Shown: positions 1 through 6,923 of the stretch, in pieces
Layout: each line of letters opens with the position of its first letter
How positions within the stretch are numbered: position 1 is the first letter of the stretch
Assembly (NCBI GenBank): GCA_022717655.1
Contig: JAIIAN010000040.1
Location: 1-18,372, forward strand
Direction of reading: 5' to 3'
DNA: 18,372 nt
From: Bacillota bacterium
Lineage (GTDB): Bacteria; Bacillota; Clostridia; Lachnospirales; Lachnospiraceae
Notes under the pieces: model-generated
The model's input: only the letters and a program-made list of their open reading frames with translations
Databases searched by the model: none
Told to the model about the DNA's origin: nothing
Position numbers and translations under genes: made by a program

Positions 1-14
1 ATAAAACAGGGTAT

Positions 15-1556
15 TTATTTTTTAATTAACAGAGATTTTCCTGTCATTTCTTTCGGCTGTTCCATACCCATCAGTTCAATCAGAGTCGGAGCGATATCTG
101 CCAGACAGCCGCCTTCTCTTAATCCATAAGCTGGGTCTGCATTTACTAAAATAAATGGAACTGGATTTGTTGTATGAGCGGTAAATACTTCTCCTGTCTC
201 ATAATCTCTTAACTGTTCTGCATTTCCGTGGTCTGCGCAGATGAACATCTGTCCATCTACTTCTTTTAATGCATCTACTGCTTTTCCAACGCACTCGTCA
301 ACTGCTTCTACAGCTTTGATTGCAGCTGCTTCTACACCAGTATGACCAACCATATCCGGATTTGCAAAGTTAATGATGATAACATCATATTCTTTAGAGC
401 GGATTGCAGAAGTCAGTTTATCGCATACTTCATAAGCGCTCATTTCCGGTTTTAAATCATAAGTTGCTACTTTTGGAGATTTTACTAAAATACGGTCCTC
501 TCCTTCATTTGGTTCTTCTACGCCACCATTAAAGAAGAAGGTTACATGCGCATATTTTTCTGTTTCTGCAATACGAGCCTGTTTCATATTGTGTGCAGCA
601 AGGAATTCTCCAAATGTATTTTCGATAGAAACTTTGTGGAATGCAACTTCTTTATTTGGAATTGTTACGTCATACTCTGTAAAGCATACATAAGTTAAAT
701 CCAGTCTCTTTTCTCTTGCAAATCCTTCAAAGTTATCATCACAAAATGCTCTTGTAATTTCACGTGCACGGTCTGGACGGAAGTTGAAGAAAATTACGGA
801 ATCTTTATCCTGAACAGTACCAACTGGTTTTCCATCTTTTACAATTACAGTCGGCTCTACAAACTCATCTGTTTTTTCTGCTTCATAAGAAGCTTTTACT
901 GCACACACAGGGCACTCTGCTAAAACGCCTTCCCCTTTTGTCATTGCATTGTAAGCTTTTTCTACACGGTCCCAGCGGTTATCACGGTCCATTGCATAGT
1001 AACGGCCTACTACTGTTGCAACCTGACCAACGCCAAGTTCTTTCATTTTATCATTTAATTCTTTGATATATTCTTTTCCACCTGTTGTCGGTGTATCACG
1101 TCCATCTAAGAAGCAGTGTACAAATACTTTTTCCAGTCCTTCTCTTTTTGCCAACTCTAACAGTCCATATAAATGTGTGTTATGGCTGTGTACACCACCA
1201 TCTGATAATAATCCGAATAAGTGCAGGGCAGAATTATTTTCTTTTGCATTTTTTACTGCTTTTAACAGTGCTTCATTTTTGAAGAAATCTCCATCCTGAA
1301 TTTCTTTTGTAATTCTAGTCAGTTCCTGATAAACAATACGTCCAGCACCCATATTTAAATGTCCAACTTCTGAGTTACCCATCTGTCCCTCTGGAAGTCC
1401 AACAGCCATTCCACTGGCATTTCCTTTTACAAACGGGCACTGAGCCATTAACTGGTCCATAATTGGAGTCTTAGCTTCGCATACTGCATTTGCCTCACAT
1501 CTATCATTGAGTCCATATCCATCAAGAATCATTAATACGGTTGGTTTTTTACTCAT
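15..1556 (-). CDS. gpmI: 2,3-bisphosphoglycerate-independent phosphoglycerate mutase
   Basis: Interconverts 3-phosphoglycerate and 2-phosphoglycerate in cytosolic glycolysis without the 2,3-bisphosphoglycerate cofactor, using two metal ions and a phosphoserine intermediate. The 513-residue length is normal for the family. Visible landmarks are the N-terminal metal ligand Asp12 in LDGYG, the catalytic Ser62 in GNSEVGH, His123 in GGVHSH, DGRD at 151-154, the metal-binding Asp401/His405 in NPDMVGHTG, Asp442-His443 in ADHGN and His461 in AHTTNP, so both the phosphatase-like and transferase domains are intact. The ATG at 1556 has an AAGGGAG ribosome binding site upstream. It stands alone behind its own promoter, about 5.4 kb from the tpiA/pgk/gap block. 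The left window edge begins 14 bases past its stop, so its terminator is not visible. Confidence 0.97.
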   Translation of the reverse strand: MSKKPTVLMILDGYGLNDRCEANAVCEAKTPIMDQLMAQCPFVKGNASGMAVGLPEGQMGNSEVGHLNMGAGRIVYQELTRITKEIQDGDFFKNEALLKAVKNAKENNSALHLFGLLSDGGVHSHNTHLYGLLELAKREGLEKVFVHCFLDGRDTPTTGGKEYIKELNDKMKELGVGQVATVVGRYYAMDRDNRWDRVEKAYNAMTKGEGVLAECPVCAVKASYEAEKTDEFVEPTVIVKDGKPVGTVQDKDSVIFFNFRPDRAREITRAFCDDNFEGFAREKRLDLTYVCFTEYDVTIPNKEVAFHKVSIENTFGEFLAAHNMKQARIAETEKYAHVTFFFNGGVEEPNEGEDRILVKSPKVATYDLKPEMSAYEVCDKLTSAIRSKEYDVIIINFANPDMVGHTGVEAAAIKAVEAVDECVGKAVDALKEVDGQMFICADHGNAEQLRDYETGEVFTAHTTNPVPFILVNADPAYGLREGGCLADIAPTLIELMGMEQPKEMTGKSLLIKK

Positions 1557-1619
1557 AATTTCTCCCTTCTGTTTTTATCACTTTTTCTGCTTTGTCTCTC
1601 TTATTTCTCACAGTAGTTT

Positions 1620-1648
1620 ATTATAGCACGAATCAGATTTGGGGTAAA
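1620..1648 (-). promoter_or_regulatory. Probable sigma-A promoter of gpmI
   Basis: Read on the minus strand: -35 TTTACC (1643-1648), a 17-base spacer, and a perfect TATAAT (1620-1625) preceded by TGC, giving an extended -10. Transcription would start near 1613 and leave a leader of about 55 bases before the gpmI ATG. No terminator is visible between the upstream ABC ATPase stop (1670) and this promoter. Confidence 0.75.
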
Positions 1649-1669
1649 TCCATTTTTTTCTGAATTCTT

Positions 1670-2497
1670 TTATGCCAGTACCTTTGAAAGGAACTCTTTT
1701 GCACGGTCACTCTTTGGATGTTCAAAAAATTCTTTTGGAGAACCACTCTCTAAGATATATCCCTCATCCATAAACAAAATACGATTTGCCACTTCTTTTG
1801 CAAATCCCATTTCATGGGTAACAATAATCATCGTCATGCCTTCTTTTGCAAGTGCCTTCATCAAATCTAATACTTCTCCAACCATTTCAGGGTCAAGTGC
1901 ACTGGTTGGCTCATCAAAGAGAATTACATCTGGATTCATGGCAAGAGAACGTACAATGGCAACCCTCTGTTTCTGACCACCGGATAACGTAGACGGATAC
2001 ACATCTGCTTTATCTTCGAGTCCGATTCTCTTTAATAGATTCATTGCCTGTTCTTTTGCCTCTTTTTGAATTTCTGCTTTGGAAGTTGTAATCGGAATTA
2101 ATTCTTCTTTTTGTTTTGAAAACAGGTTTTTGATTTTGATTTTCGTATTTTTTCTTTTATTTTTACGAAGCTCCTGACACTTTACATAAACCGGAGCAAG
2201 CATAATATTTTGAATTACTGTTTTATTATTAAACAGATTAAAATGCTGGAATACCATTCCCATGTGACGACGGTGAATATTAATATCTACTTTTACATCC
2301 GCAATATCTACACCATTAAAAATAATGCTTCCGCCTGTCGGGTCTTCCATACAGTTTAAACAACGTAAAAAAGTACTTTTTCCAGAACCTGAAGGTCCTA
2401 AAACAACCACGATATCGCCTTTATTAATCGTTACGCTGATATCTTTTAATACTTCGACTTCACCAAAGCTTTTTTTCAGATTAATTACGTCTATCAC
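1670..2497 (-). CDS. Polar amino acid ABC transporter ATP-binding protein with an unusual insert
   Basis: ATPase subunit that powers import by the adjacent permease and binding lipoprotein (GlnQ/HisP-type family). Landmarks in order: Walker A GPSGSGKS at 34-41, Q-loop Gln84 in MVFQHFNLF, signature LSGGQ at 171-175, Walker B VILFDE at 191-196 and H-loop His228. At 275 residues it is longer than the usual ~240-250. The excess is a Lys/Arg-rich segment at about residues 106-145, between the Q-loop and the signature in the helical subdomain. Translation starts at a GTG (2495-2497) with AAAGGAG upstream, and the gene overlaps the end of the permease by 17 bases, suggesting translational coupling. 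The substrate cannot be told from the ATPase. Confidence 0.93.
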   Translation of the reverse strand: MIDVINLKKSFGEVEVLKDISVTINKGDIVVVLGPSGSGKSTFLRCLNCMEDPTGGSIIFNGVDIADVKVDINIHRRHMGMVFQHFNLFNNKTVIQNIMLAPVYVKCQELRKNKRKNTKIKIKNLFSKQKEELIPITTSKAEIQKEAKEQAMNLLKRIGLEDKADVYPSTLSGGQKQRVAIVRSLAMNPDVILFDEPTSALDPEMVGEVLDLMKALAKEGMTMIIVTHEMGFAKEVANRILFMDEGYILESGSPKEFFEHPKSDRAKEFLSKVLA

Positions 2498-3191
2498 TTC
2501 TATTCAGGCTCCTTTCTAATAATTTAATCAACAATGAAATAATTAATACCAGTACAATGTAAATCATAGCCATTACAAGATAAGGCACCATAAATTCATA
2601 GCTGTTGCTTCCGATATAACTAAATGCTACATACAAATCAGCTGCACCGACAAAACTTACAACGGAAGTCTCTTTAATCAAAGAAATAAATTCATTTCCC
2701 AGTGTTGGCAGAATATTTTTTACTGCCTGAGGAATGACTATTTTGACCATTGTAACACCAAAACTTAATCCAACTGCACGTCCGGCTTCTAACTGTCCGG
2801 AATCAACAGACTGAATTCCGCTTCGCATAATCTCTGAAATATAAGCACCACTGTTTAATCCAAATACAACCATTGCCACCTGAACACCGGTAATATGCAC
2901 CCCAATAATTGGCAGAAGTACATAGTAAAATACCAACAGCTGTACTACCATAGGTGTTCCTCGAAAAAGTCCAACATATACACTGCAGATTGCATTTAAT
3001 ACTCTCGGCAGACGTTTATATTTTGGCAGTACACGCACGGTTGCAATCAAAGTACCGATTATAATACCGATAATCAGACCGGTAATTGCAATCAAAAGTG
3101 TATTTTGCAGTCCCTGTACTACCTTTACATATCCGTTCTGCTGCAGAAAAATTTCAATAAATTTATCAATTTTCTGTCCAAAATTTCCCAT
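2481..3191 (-). CDS. Polar amino acid ABC transporter permease
   Basis: Membrane subunit of the importer (HisMQ/GlnP-type, 236 residues). An amphipathic N-terminus is followed by several hydrophobic helices. The coupling-loop region reads SGAYISEIMRSGIQSVDSGQLEAGRAVGL around residues 130-160, the EAA-type motif of this family that docks on the ATPase. The family also carries the GTP motif near the end of the second helix (FRGTPMVVQ). Start ATG at 3191 is preceded by AAGGTGAT, an almost ideal ribosome binding site. Only one permease gene is present, so a homodimeric channel is likely. It lies between the lipoprotein gene, separated by a hairpin at 3211-3242, and the overlapping ATPase gene. 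Confidence 0.94.
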   Translation of the reverse strand: MGNFGQKIDKFIEIFLQQNGYVKVVQGLQNTLLIAITGLIIGIIIGTLIATVRVLPKYKRLPRVLNAICSVYVGLFRGTPMVVQLLVFYYVLLPIIGVHITGVQVAMVVFGLNSGAYISEIMRSGIQSVDSGQLEAGRAVGLSFGVTMVKIVIPQAVKNILPTLGNEFISLIKETSVVSFVGAADLYVAFSYIGSNSYEFMVPYLVMAMIYIVLVLIISLLIKLLERSLNRSDRRN

Positions 3192-3210
3192 CTTATCACC
3201 TTTTGTAAAG

Positions 3211-3242
3211 AAAAAAGCGGACTAGCTCCGGCCCGCTTTTTT
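3211..3242 (-). terminator. Intercistronic terminator/attenuator between binding protein and permease
   Basis: Perfect 10-bp arms AAAAAAGCGG (3211-3220) and CCGCTTTTTT (3233-3242) around a 12-base loop. On the minus strand the stem ends in a run of six U, as in a rho-independent terminator. It lies between the lipoprotein stop (3293) and the permease ATG (3191). The likely role is partial termination, giving more binding protein than membrane components, or protection of the upstream mRNA 3' end. Confidence 0.75.
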
Positions 3243-3292
3243 AGTTTATCTGTTTCGTTTCCTGTCTTTTCTGTTCTCTACAAGAAAATCTT

Positions 3293-4186
3293 TTACTGCA
3301 TTGCATTAATTGCTTCTGTAATGCAGGCAGCCGGTGCAGCATCAATGATTACATATTTAAGATTTCCGTTTACTAAATCCTGAACTGCAAGAGAACCATT
3401 TTTGTACTGTACACATTCTGCCGGAAGTCCTGCAAATCCCCAATCATCGCTTCCTTCAATATAATACTGTGCAGTTGTTCCTGCCTGTACACCAATTTTA
3501 TCAGAAGAAGTTGTTTTCTGGAGTAATGCTTCTACATCTCCTGCTTCTTTACACTCATCAAATGTGGTATCATCTGCTTTTACAATCAAACGCTGAGATG
3601 CCTGATAATAAGTATCTGAGAAGTTTACATATTCTTGTCTTTCTTCATTTACAGTCAGACCTGCCATTGCGATATCACATTTATGCTGTCCAACAGAAAG
3701 GCATACTGCATCAAAATCCATGTTCTGGATTACCAGTTCCTGTCCTAATTCATCTGCTAACATAGAAGCGATTTCCATATCGATTCCGTAGTAATCTTCG
3801 CCCTTTGTATATTCAAATGGCTCAAATGCTGCATTTGTTGCAACTACAAGCTGGTCTTTTGAAGTATCAAGCTGTGCTGATTTTACTGCTGTCGGTTCTC
3901 CACCACCAAAGTATTTCTGGCAGATATCATCTAATGTTCCATCTTCTTTGATTTTTCCAATGAAATCATTGACCTGTGTCAAGAGTTCTTCCTGGTCTTT
4001 ATCTACACCAAAAGCATACTCTTCATTTGTCAGGTCAATATCAATTACTTTTACTCCTTTACTGCTTCCTGCATCTTCACTTTTTGCAGAACTTCTGTCA
4101 TCAGAAGAGGATTTACTTCCTCCACATGCTGTCATGGAAACTGCCATAACAGAAGCTAACACTAATGCAAATAATTTTTTCTTCAT
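3293..4186 (-). CDS. Amino acid ABC transporter substrate-binding lipoprotein, apparently circularly permuted
   Basis: Extracellular binding lipoprotein of the SBP_bac_3 family (297 residues). The signal peptide ends in a lipobox SMTAC with lipidated Cys21, followed by a Ser/Asp/Gly-rich linker (22-44). The order of fold segments is unusual. Residues ~46-94 (LTNEEYAFGVDK, then IKEDGTLDDICQKYFGG) match what is normally the C-terminal end of this family. The usual N-terminal start (LVVATNAAFEPFEY) appears only at 113-126, followed by GIDMEIA, NMDFDA, IAMAGLTVNEERQEYVNFSD, IGVQAGTT and AVQDLVNGN. The protein then ends at the helix after the IIDAAPA strand. Nothing obvious is missing, so it should fold and bind an amino acid. 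Start ATG has GAAGGAG upstream. First gene of the importer operon, behind a strong promoter. Confidence 0.92.
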   Translation of the reverse strand: MKKKLFALVLASVMAVSMTACGGSKSSSDDRSSAKSEDAGSSKGVKVIDIDLTNEEYAFGVDKDQEELLTQVNDFIGKIKEDGTLDDICQKYFGGGEPTAVKSAQLDTSKDQLVVATNAAFEPFEYTKGEDYYGIDMEIASMLADELGQELVIQNMDFDAVCLSVGQHKCDIAMAGLTVNEERQEYVNFSDTYYQASQRLIVKADDTTFDECKEAGDVEALLQKTTSSDKIGVQAGTTAQYYIEGSDDWGFAGLPAECVQYKNGSLAVQDLVNGNLKYVIIDAAPAACITEAINAMQ

Positions 4187-4210
4187 TTTGCTCTTCTCCT
4201 TCTTTTATTT

Positions 4211-4250
4211 ATTCATGATTTTTTACTCATGATTTTTTACTCATGATGTA
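4211..4250 (-). repeat. Three tandem 14-nt units in the leader of the ABC operon
   Basis: Plus-strand units at 4211-4224, 4225-4238 and 4239-4250 share the core ACTCATGATTTTTT; the first differs by one base and the last is incomplete. They lie between the predicted transcription start (~4263) and the lipoprotein ribosome binding site. Read on the minus strand, two units form six-codon micro-ORFs (Met-Ser-Lys-Lys-Ser-stop) whose stop overlaps the next ATG as ATGA, followed by a four-codon one. No ribosome binding site precedes them, so translation is doubtful. Confidence 0.7.
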
Positions 4251-4269
4251 TTAATATTCAGCCTAATGC

Positions 4270-4298
4270 ATTATATCAGTTTTGGGGCAGAATTTCAA
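4270..4298 (-). promoter_or_regulatory. Strong sigma-A promoter of the amino acid ABC operon
   Basis: Minus strand: -35 TTGAAA (4293-4298), a 17-base spacer and perfect TATAAT (4270-4275) with TGA immediately before it (extended -10). The predicted start near 4263 gives a leader of about 77 bases carrying the 14-nt tandem units. Confidence 0.85.
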
Positions 4299-4313
4299 CA
4301 TTTAAAATCCTGG

Positions 4314-4350
4314 TAAAAAAAGAACGACCTTGATAAATTCAAAATCGCTC
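4314..4350 (-). terminator. Rho-independent terminator of the L,D-transpeptidase gene
   Basis: Twelve-bp stem (4322-4333 with 4339-4350, three G-U pairs on the minus-strand RNA), five-base loop, then seven U (4314-4320 as A on the plus strand). It begins about 10 bases past the stop of the transpeptidase gene and ends just upstream of the next promoter. Confidence 0.85.
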
Positions 4351-4359
4351 TCTTTCGTT

Positions 4360-5784
4360 TTAATAAACCACAATCGGTGTATTAATCTCTATATTGTTAT
4401 AAATTGTTGCCACTGCATCAAGCGGTGTATTGACACAGCCATGAGAACCATTAGTCAGATAAATATCTCCGCCAAAGGCAGTTCTCTTTGTCAAATCATG
4501 AATTCCAACCCCGCCATTAAATGGCATCCAGTAAGTAACCGGCTCTGCATAGTCCAAACTTCCATCTGAATTATAAGCAGTCAAGGTAAATGGACTCTTT
4601 TTATCTTTTAATTTCCAGACACCACCCGATGGAGTTGCATGTCCGGTATTTGGATTTCCGGTTACAACCGGAGTATCCACAATCAGACTGCCATTCTTAT
4701 AAAACCACATTCTCTGCTCAGAAATCGAAATTTCCACATAAGTTCCGTTAATTTCATTTCCTTCATGCGTCTGACCTTTATACAGCCAGGTCACTTCTAC
4801 TGTCTGACTCTCTCCACTGTTCATTGCCGTTAAAAGCGATTCTGTTGTCTTATCCTGCCATAAACGATATCCATAATCTCCAGTTGCCAAATTTACAGTC
4901 TGTCCACCGCTTGTCACAAAACTTCTTGCTTTTCCTTCAGTATTATATTTAGAAGATAAATCAATGACATACTGTTTCACTGCTGATTCATCGAACGAAT
5001 AGGTATGATTTGTCTCATCTTCTTTTAACCAGGACTGAAGTTTTGCCCTGTCGATAGTCTCCTGTCCCGAACCAAAATCCAGTACATACTGTGCAGACGT
5101 CATCTTGTTTAACTGTTCAACCTCACTTGTCAGTGTTTCATCATCCTGACGGACTGCCGGTTCGACATAACAGCCTGCATCTTCTAAAGAAACCTCTTTT
5201 TCACGTTTATCTACCGCTTCTTTGATTGTCTCTAACGTTTTCGTCTTATCCAGAGTATTTCCCTCAACTTCCGGAACAATTTCATAAGAACTTCCATTGT
5301 CTTTCAGATAAGCATCCTGCGGTGCTGTCATATTTGCGTCCTGCATACACGCCATCTGATTCACATAAGTCTCAAGGCTTGCCTCATCATAAGAATTTTC
5401 CTGACTTACGGTATAATTCTTATCTTTTCCAATCTGAAAAATCCATTTCCATGCATCCTGCTGTTTCATGATTTTTTCAATTTCATTATCATCTTTATAA
5501 GTAATCTGAATATCAGAAGCCTCTATCACATCCTGTGCATCTCCACGTTCTTTAATCGTAAGAGAGTAAACCTCTGCCTCTTTTTTTACAATCTCTTTTA
5601 TATAGGCTACGTTCTGATTACTGCAGTCTGTTCCATTAATTGTTGTGCCTTCATAGAACTTATCCTGATAATAATATCCAACCGCAGTATAAGCTGCTGC
5701 CAGACCAAGTAAAATCAGAATCAACAGTCCAATCAACACTCTTTTTAATACTTTATGTTTCTTTTTTCCCTGTGTTTCTTCCAT
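4360..5784 (-). CDS. Membrane-anchored L,D-transpeptidase (YkuD domain) with peptidoglycan-binding-like region
   Basis: Predicted cell-wall enzyme that forms 3-3 cross-links or attaches groups to peptidoglycan stem peptides through a catalytic cysteine. The 474-residue protein has a basic cytoplasmic N-terminus (KKKHKVLKR), one membrane helix at about 14-37, and then an outward region of the PG_binding_4/YoaR-like type (YEGTTINGTDCS near 44-55) running to about 340. The YkuD domain fills the C-terminal third, with GVGIHD (catalytic-region His) and the signature SHGCVNTP holding His448 and Cys450. Family knowledge supports carbapenem-sensitive chemistry; the sequence shows only the motif. It is a single gene with AAAGAGGT before the ATG and a terminator after it. 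A TATACT -10 (5817-5822) lies upstream, but I see no convincing -35. Confidence 0.93.
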   Translation of the reverse strand: MEETQGKKKHKVLKRVLIGLLILILLGLAAAYTAVGYYYQDKFYEGTTINGTDCSNQNVAYIKEIVKKEAEVYSLTIKERGDAQDVIEASDIQITYKDDNEIEKIMKQQDAWKWIFQIGKDKNYTVSQENSYDEASLETYVNQMACMQDANMTAPQDAYLKDNGSSYEIVPEVEGNTLDKTKTLETIKEAVDKREKEVSLEDAGCYVEPAVRQDDETLTSEVEQLNKMTSAQYVLDFGSGQETIDRAKLQSWLKEDETNHTYSFDESAVKQYVIDLSSKYNTEGKARSFVTSGGQTVNLATGDYGYRLWQDKTTESLLTAMNSGESQTVEVTWLYKGQTHEGNEINGTYVEISISEQRMWFYKNGSLIVDTPVVTGNPNTGHATPSGGVWKLKDKKSPFTLTAYNSDGSLDYAEPVTYWMPFNGGVGIHDLTKRTAFGGDIYLTNGSHGCVNTPLDAVATIYNNIEINTPIVVY

Positions 5785-5878
5785 TTTTACCTCTTTTTCC
5801 TCTTTTCGTTCTCTCCAGTATAATCGAACCTATTTTACCCCAAAAATTGACAAAAAGAAAGCCTTTTTCCCGCTTCTC

Positions 5879-5907
5879 TTGAAATTTCAGAAAAATTTTA
5901 TTACTAT
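5879..5907 (+). promoter_or_regulatory. Candidate promoter of the radical SAM gene
   Basis: TTGAAA (5879-5884), a 17-base spacer and TACTAT (5902-5907), giving a start near 5914 and a short leader. A perfect TTGACA at 5847-5852 has no matching -10 at normal spacing. Confidence 0.5.
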
Positions 5908-5942
5908 TAAGATACTTTAAGGTTACAGGAGAAATATTGATT

Positions 5943-6845
5943 ATGAATCGTTCTAAAATTTATGAAAATTGTTCACTTTGCCCAAGAAACTGTCACATTG
6001 ACCGGACTTCTTCACTTGGATTTTGTCAATCCTCTTCTCAAATAAAGGCTGCCCGTGCTGCTCTTCATCACTGGGAAGAACCTTGTATCAGCGGTACAAG
6101 AGGCAGTGGCGCAGTTTTCTTTTCCGGCTGTACCCTGCGCTGTTGTTTCTGTCAAAATTATAGCATCAGCAGTGAAACCTATGGCAAAGAAATTTCTGAA
6201 CAGAAACTCGCACAGATTTTTCTTGAACTTCAAAATCAGGGCGCACATAATATCAATCTGGTTACTGCCACTCAGTATCTTCCATCTATTTTAAATGCCC
6301 TTGACTTAATAAAAAATCAGCTTCACATTCCTGTTGTCTATAACAGCAGTGGTTATGAAAAGCCAGAAACCATCCGACTTTTAAAAGATTATGTTGATAT
6401 CTATCTTCCAGATTTGAAATATTTTAACTCTGAACTTTCCAGAAAATATTCCAAGGCAAAAAACTACTTTGAAGTTGCCTCATGCGCTATTCAACTTATG
6501 ATAGAACAGGCAGGTCCTCCCATCTTTGACTCCGAAGGAATCCTTCAAAAAGGTGTGATTATCCGGCATCTTGTCCTTCCAAACTGTCGAAAAGACTCTA
6601 TCATCCTGCTTCACTGGATAAAAGAAACACTTCCTGACAAAAGCTATCTCATCAGTCTTTTAAGTCAGTATACACCCTTTTATAAAAGTCATGACTATCC
6701 GGAACTGAACCGCAGAATTACTACTTATGAATATGAATCTGTTTTAAAAGAAGCAATTTCACTTGGACTTGTAGATGGTTTTATGCAGGAAAAAAGCAGT
6801 GCAAAAGAAGAATATACCCCGCCATTTAACCTAGAGGGATTATAA
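5943..6845 (+). CDS. Radical SAM protein of the PflA-like COG1313 family
   Basis: Uncharacterised radical SAM enzyme related to pyruvate formate-lyase activating proteins; substrate unknown. With the ATG at 5943 the protein has 300 residues. The canonical cluster motif is CTLRCCFC (Cys63, Cys67, Cys70), which binds the SAM-cleaving [4Fe-4S] cluster. Before it lies a second cysteine set, Cys10-X2-Cys13-X3-Cys17 and Cys28 (CSLCPRNC...GFC), typical of COG1313 and possibly an extra metal site. GYEKPETIRLL and DIYLPDLKYF are also family-like. A TTG at 5937 is in frame and sits 5 bases from the AGGAGA (5927-5932). The ATG is 10-11 bases away and I prefer it because TTG is rare, but the TTG start is possible. 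It is a single gene, divergent from the transpeptidase and ended by a bidirectional terminator. No glycyl radical enzyme is nearby. Confidence 0.9.
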   Translation: MNRSKIYENCSLCPRNCHIDRTSSLGFCQSSSQIKAARAALHHWEEPCISGTRGSGAVFFSGCTLRCCFCQNYSISSETYGKEISEQKLAQIFLELQNQGAHNINLVTATQYLPSILNALDLIKNQLHIPVVYNSSGYEKPETIRLLKDYVDIYLPDLKYFNSELSRKYSKAKNYFEVASCAIQLMIEQAGPPIFDSEGILQKGVIIRHLVLPNCRKDSIILLHWIKETLPDKSYLISLLSQYTPFYKSHDYPELNRRITTYEYESVLKEAISLGLVDGFMQEKSSAKEEYTPPFNLEGL

Positions 6846-6852
6846 GAGTACA

Positions 6853-6896
6853 AAAAGCCCATATCTCAAGGAATTTTCCAAAAGATATGGGCTTTT
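6853..6896. terminator. Bidirectional terminator between the radical SAM gene and tpiA
   Basis: Perfect 14-bp arms AAAAGCCCATATCT (6853-6866) and AGATATGGGCTTTT (6883-6896) around a 16-base loop that itself contains GGAA/TTCC. U-rich tails follow on both strands. It starts 7 bases after the radical SAM stop and lies about 27 bases past the tpiA stop, so it serves both convergent genes. Confidence 0.9.
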
Positions 6897-6923
6897 ATTC
6901 AAGTAAAGATTAGAATTAATCTT

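Noticed and set aside
5847..5852. Perfect TTGACA as a -35 for the radical SAM gene
   Set aside because: No acceptable -10 at 15-19 bases; the TTGAAA/TACTAT pair at 5879-5907 fits better.
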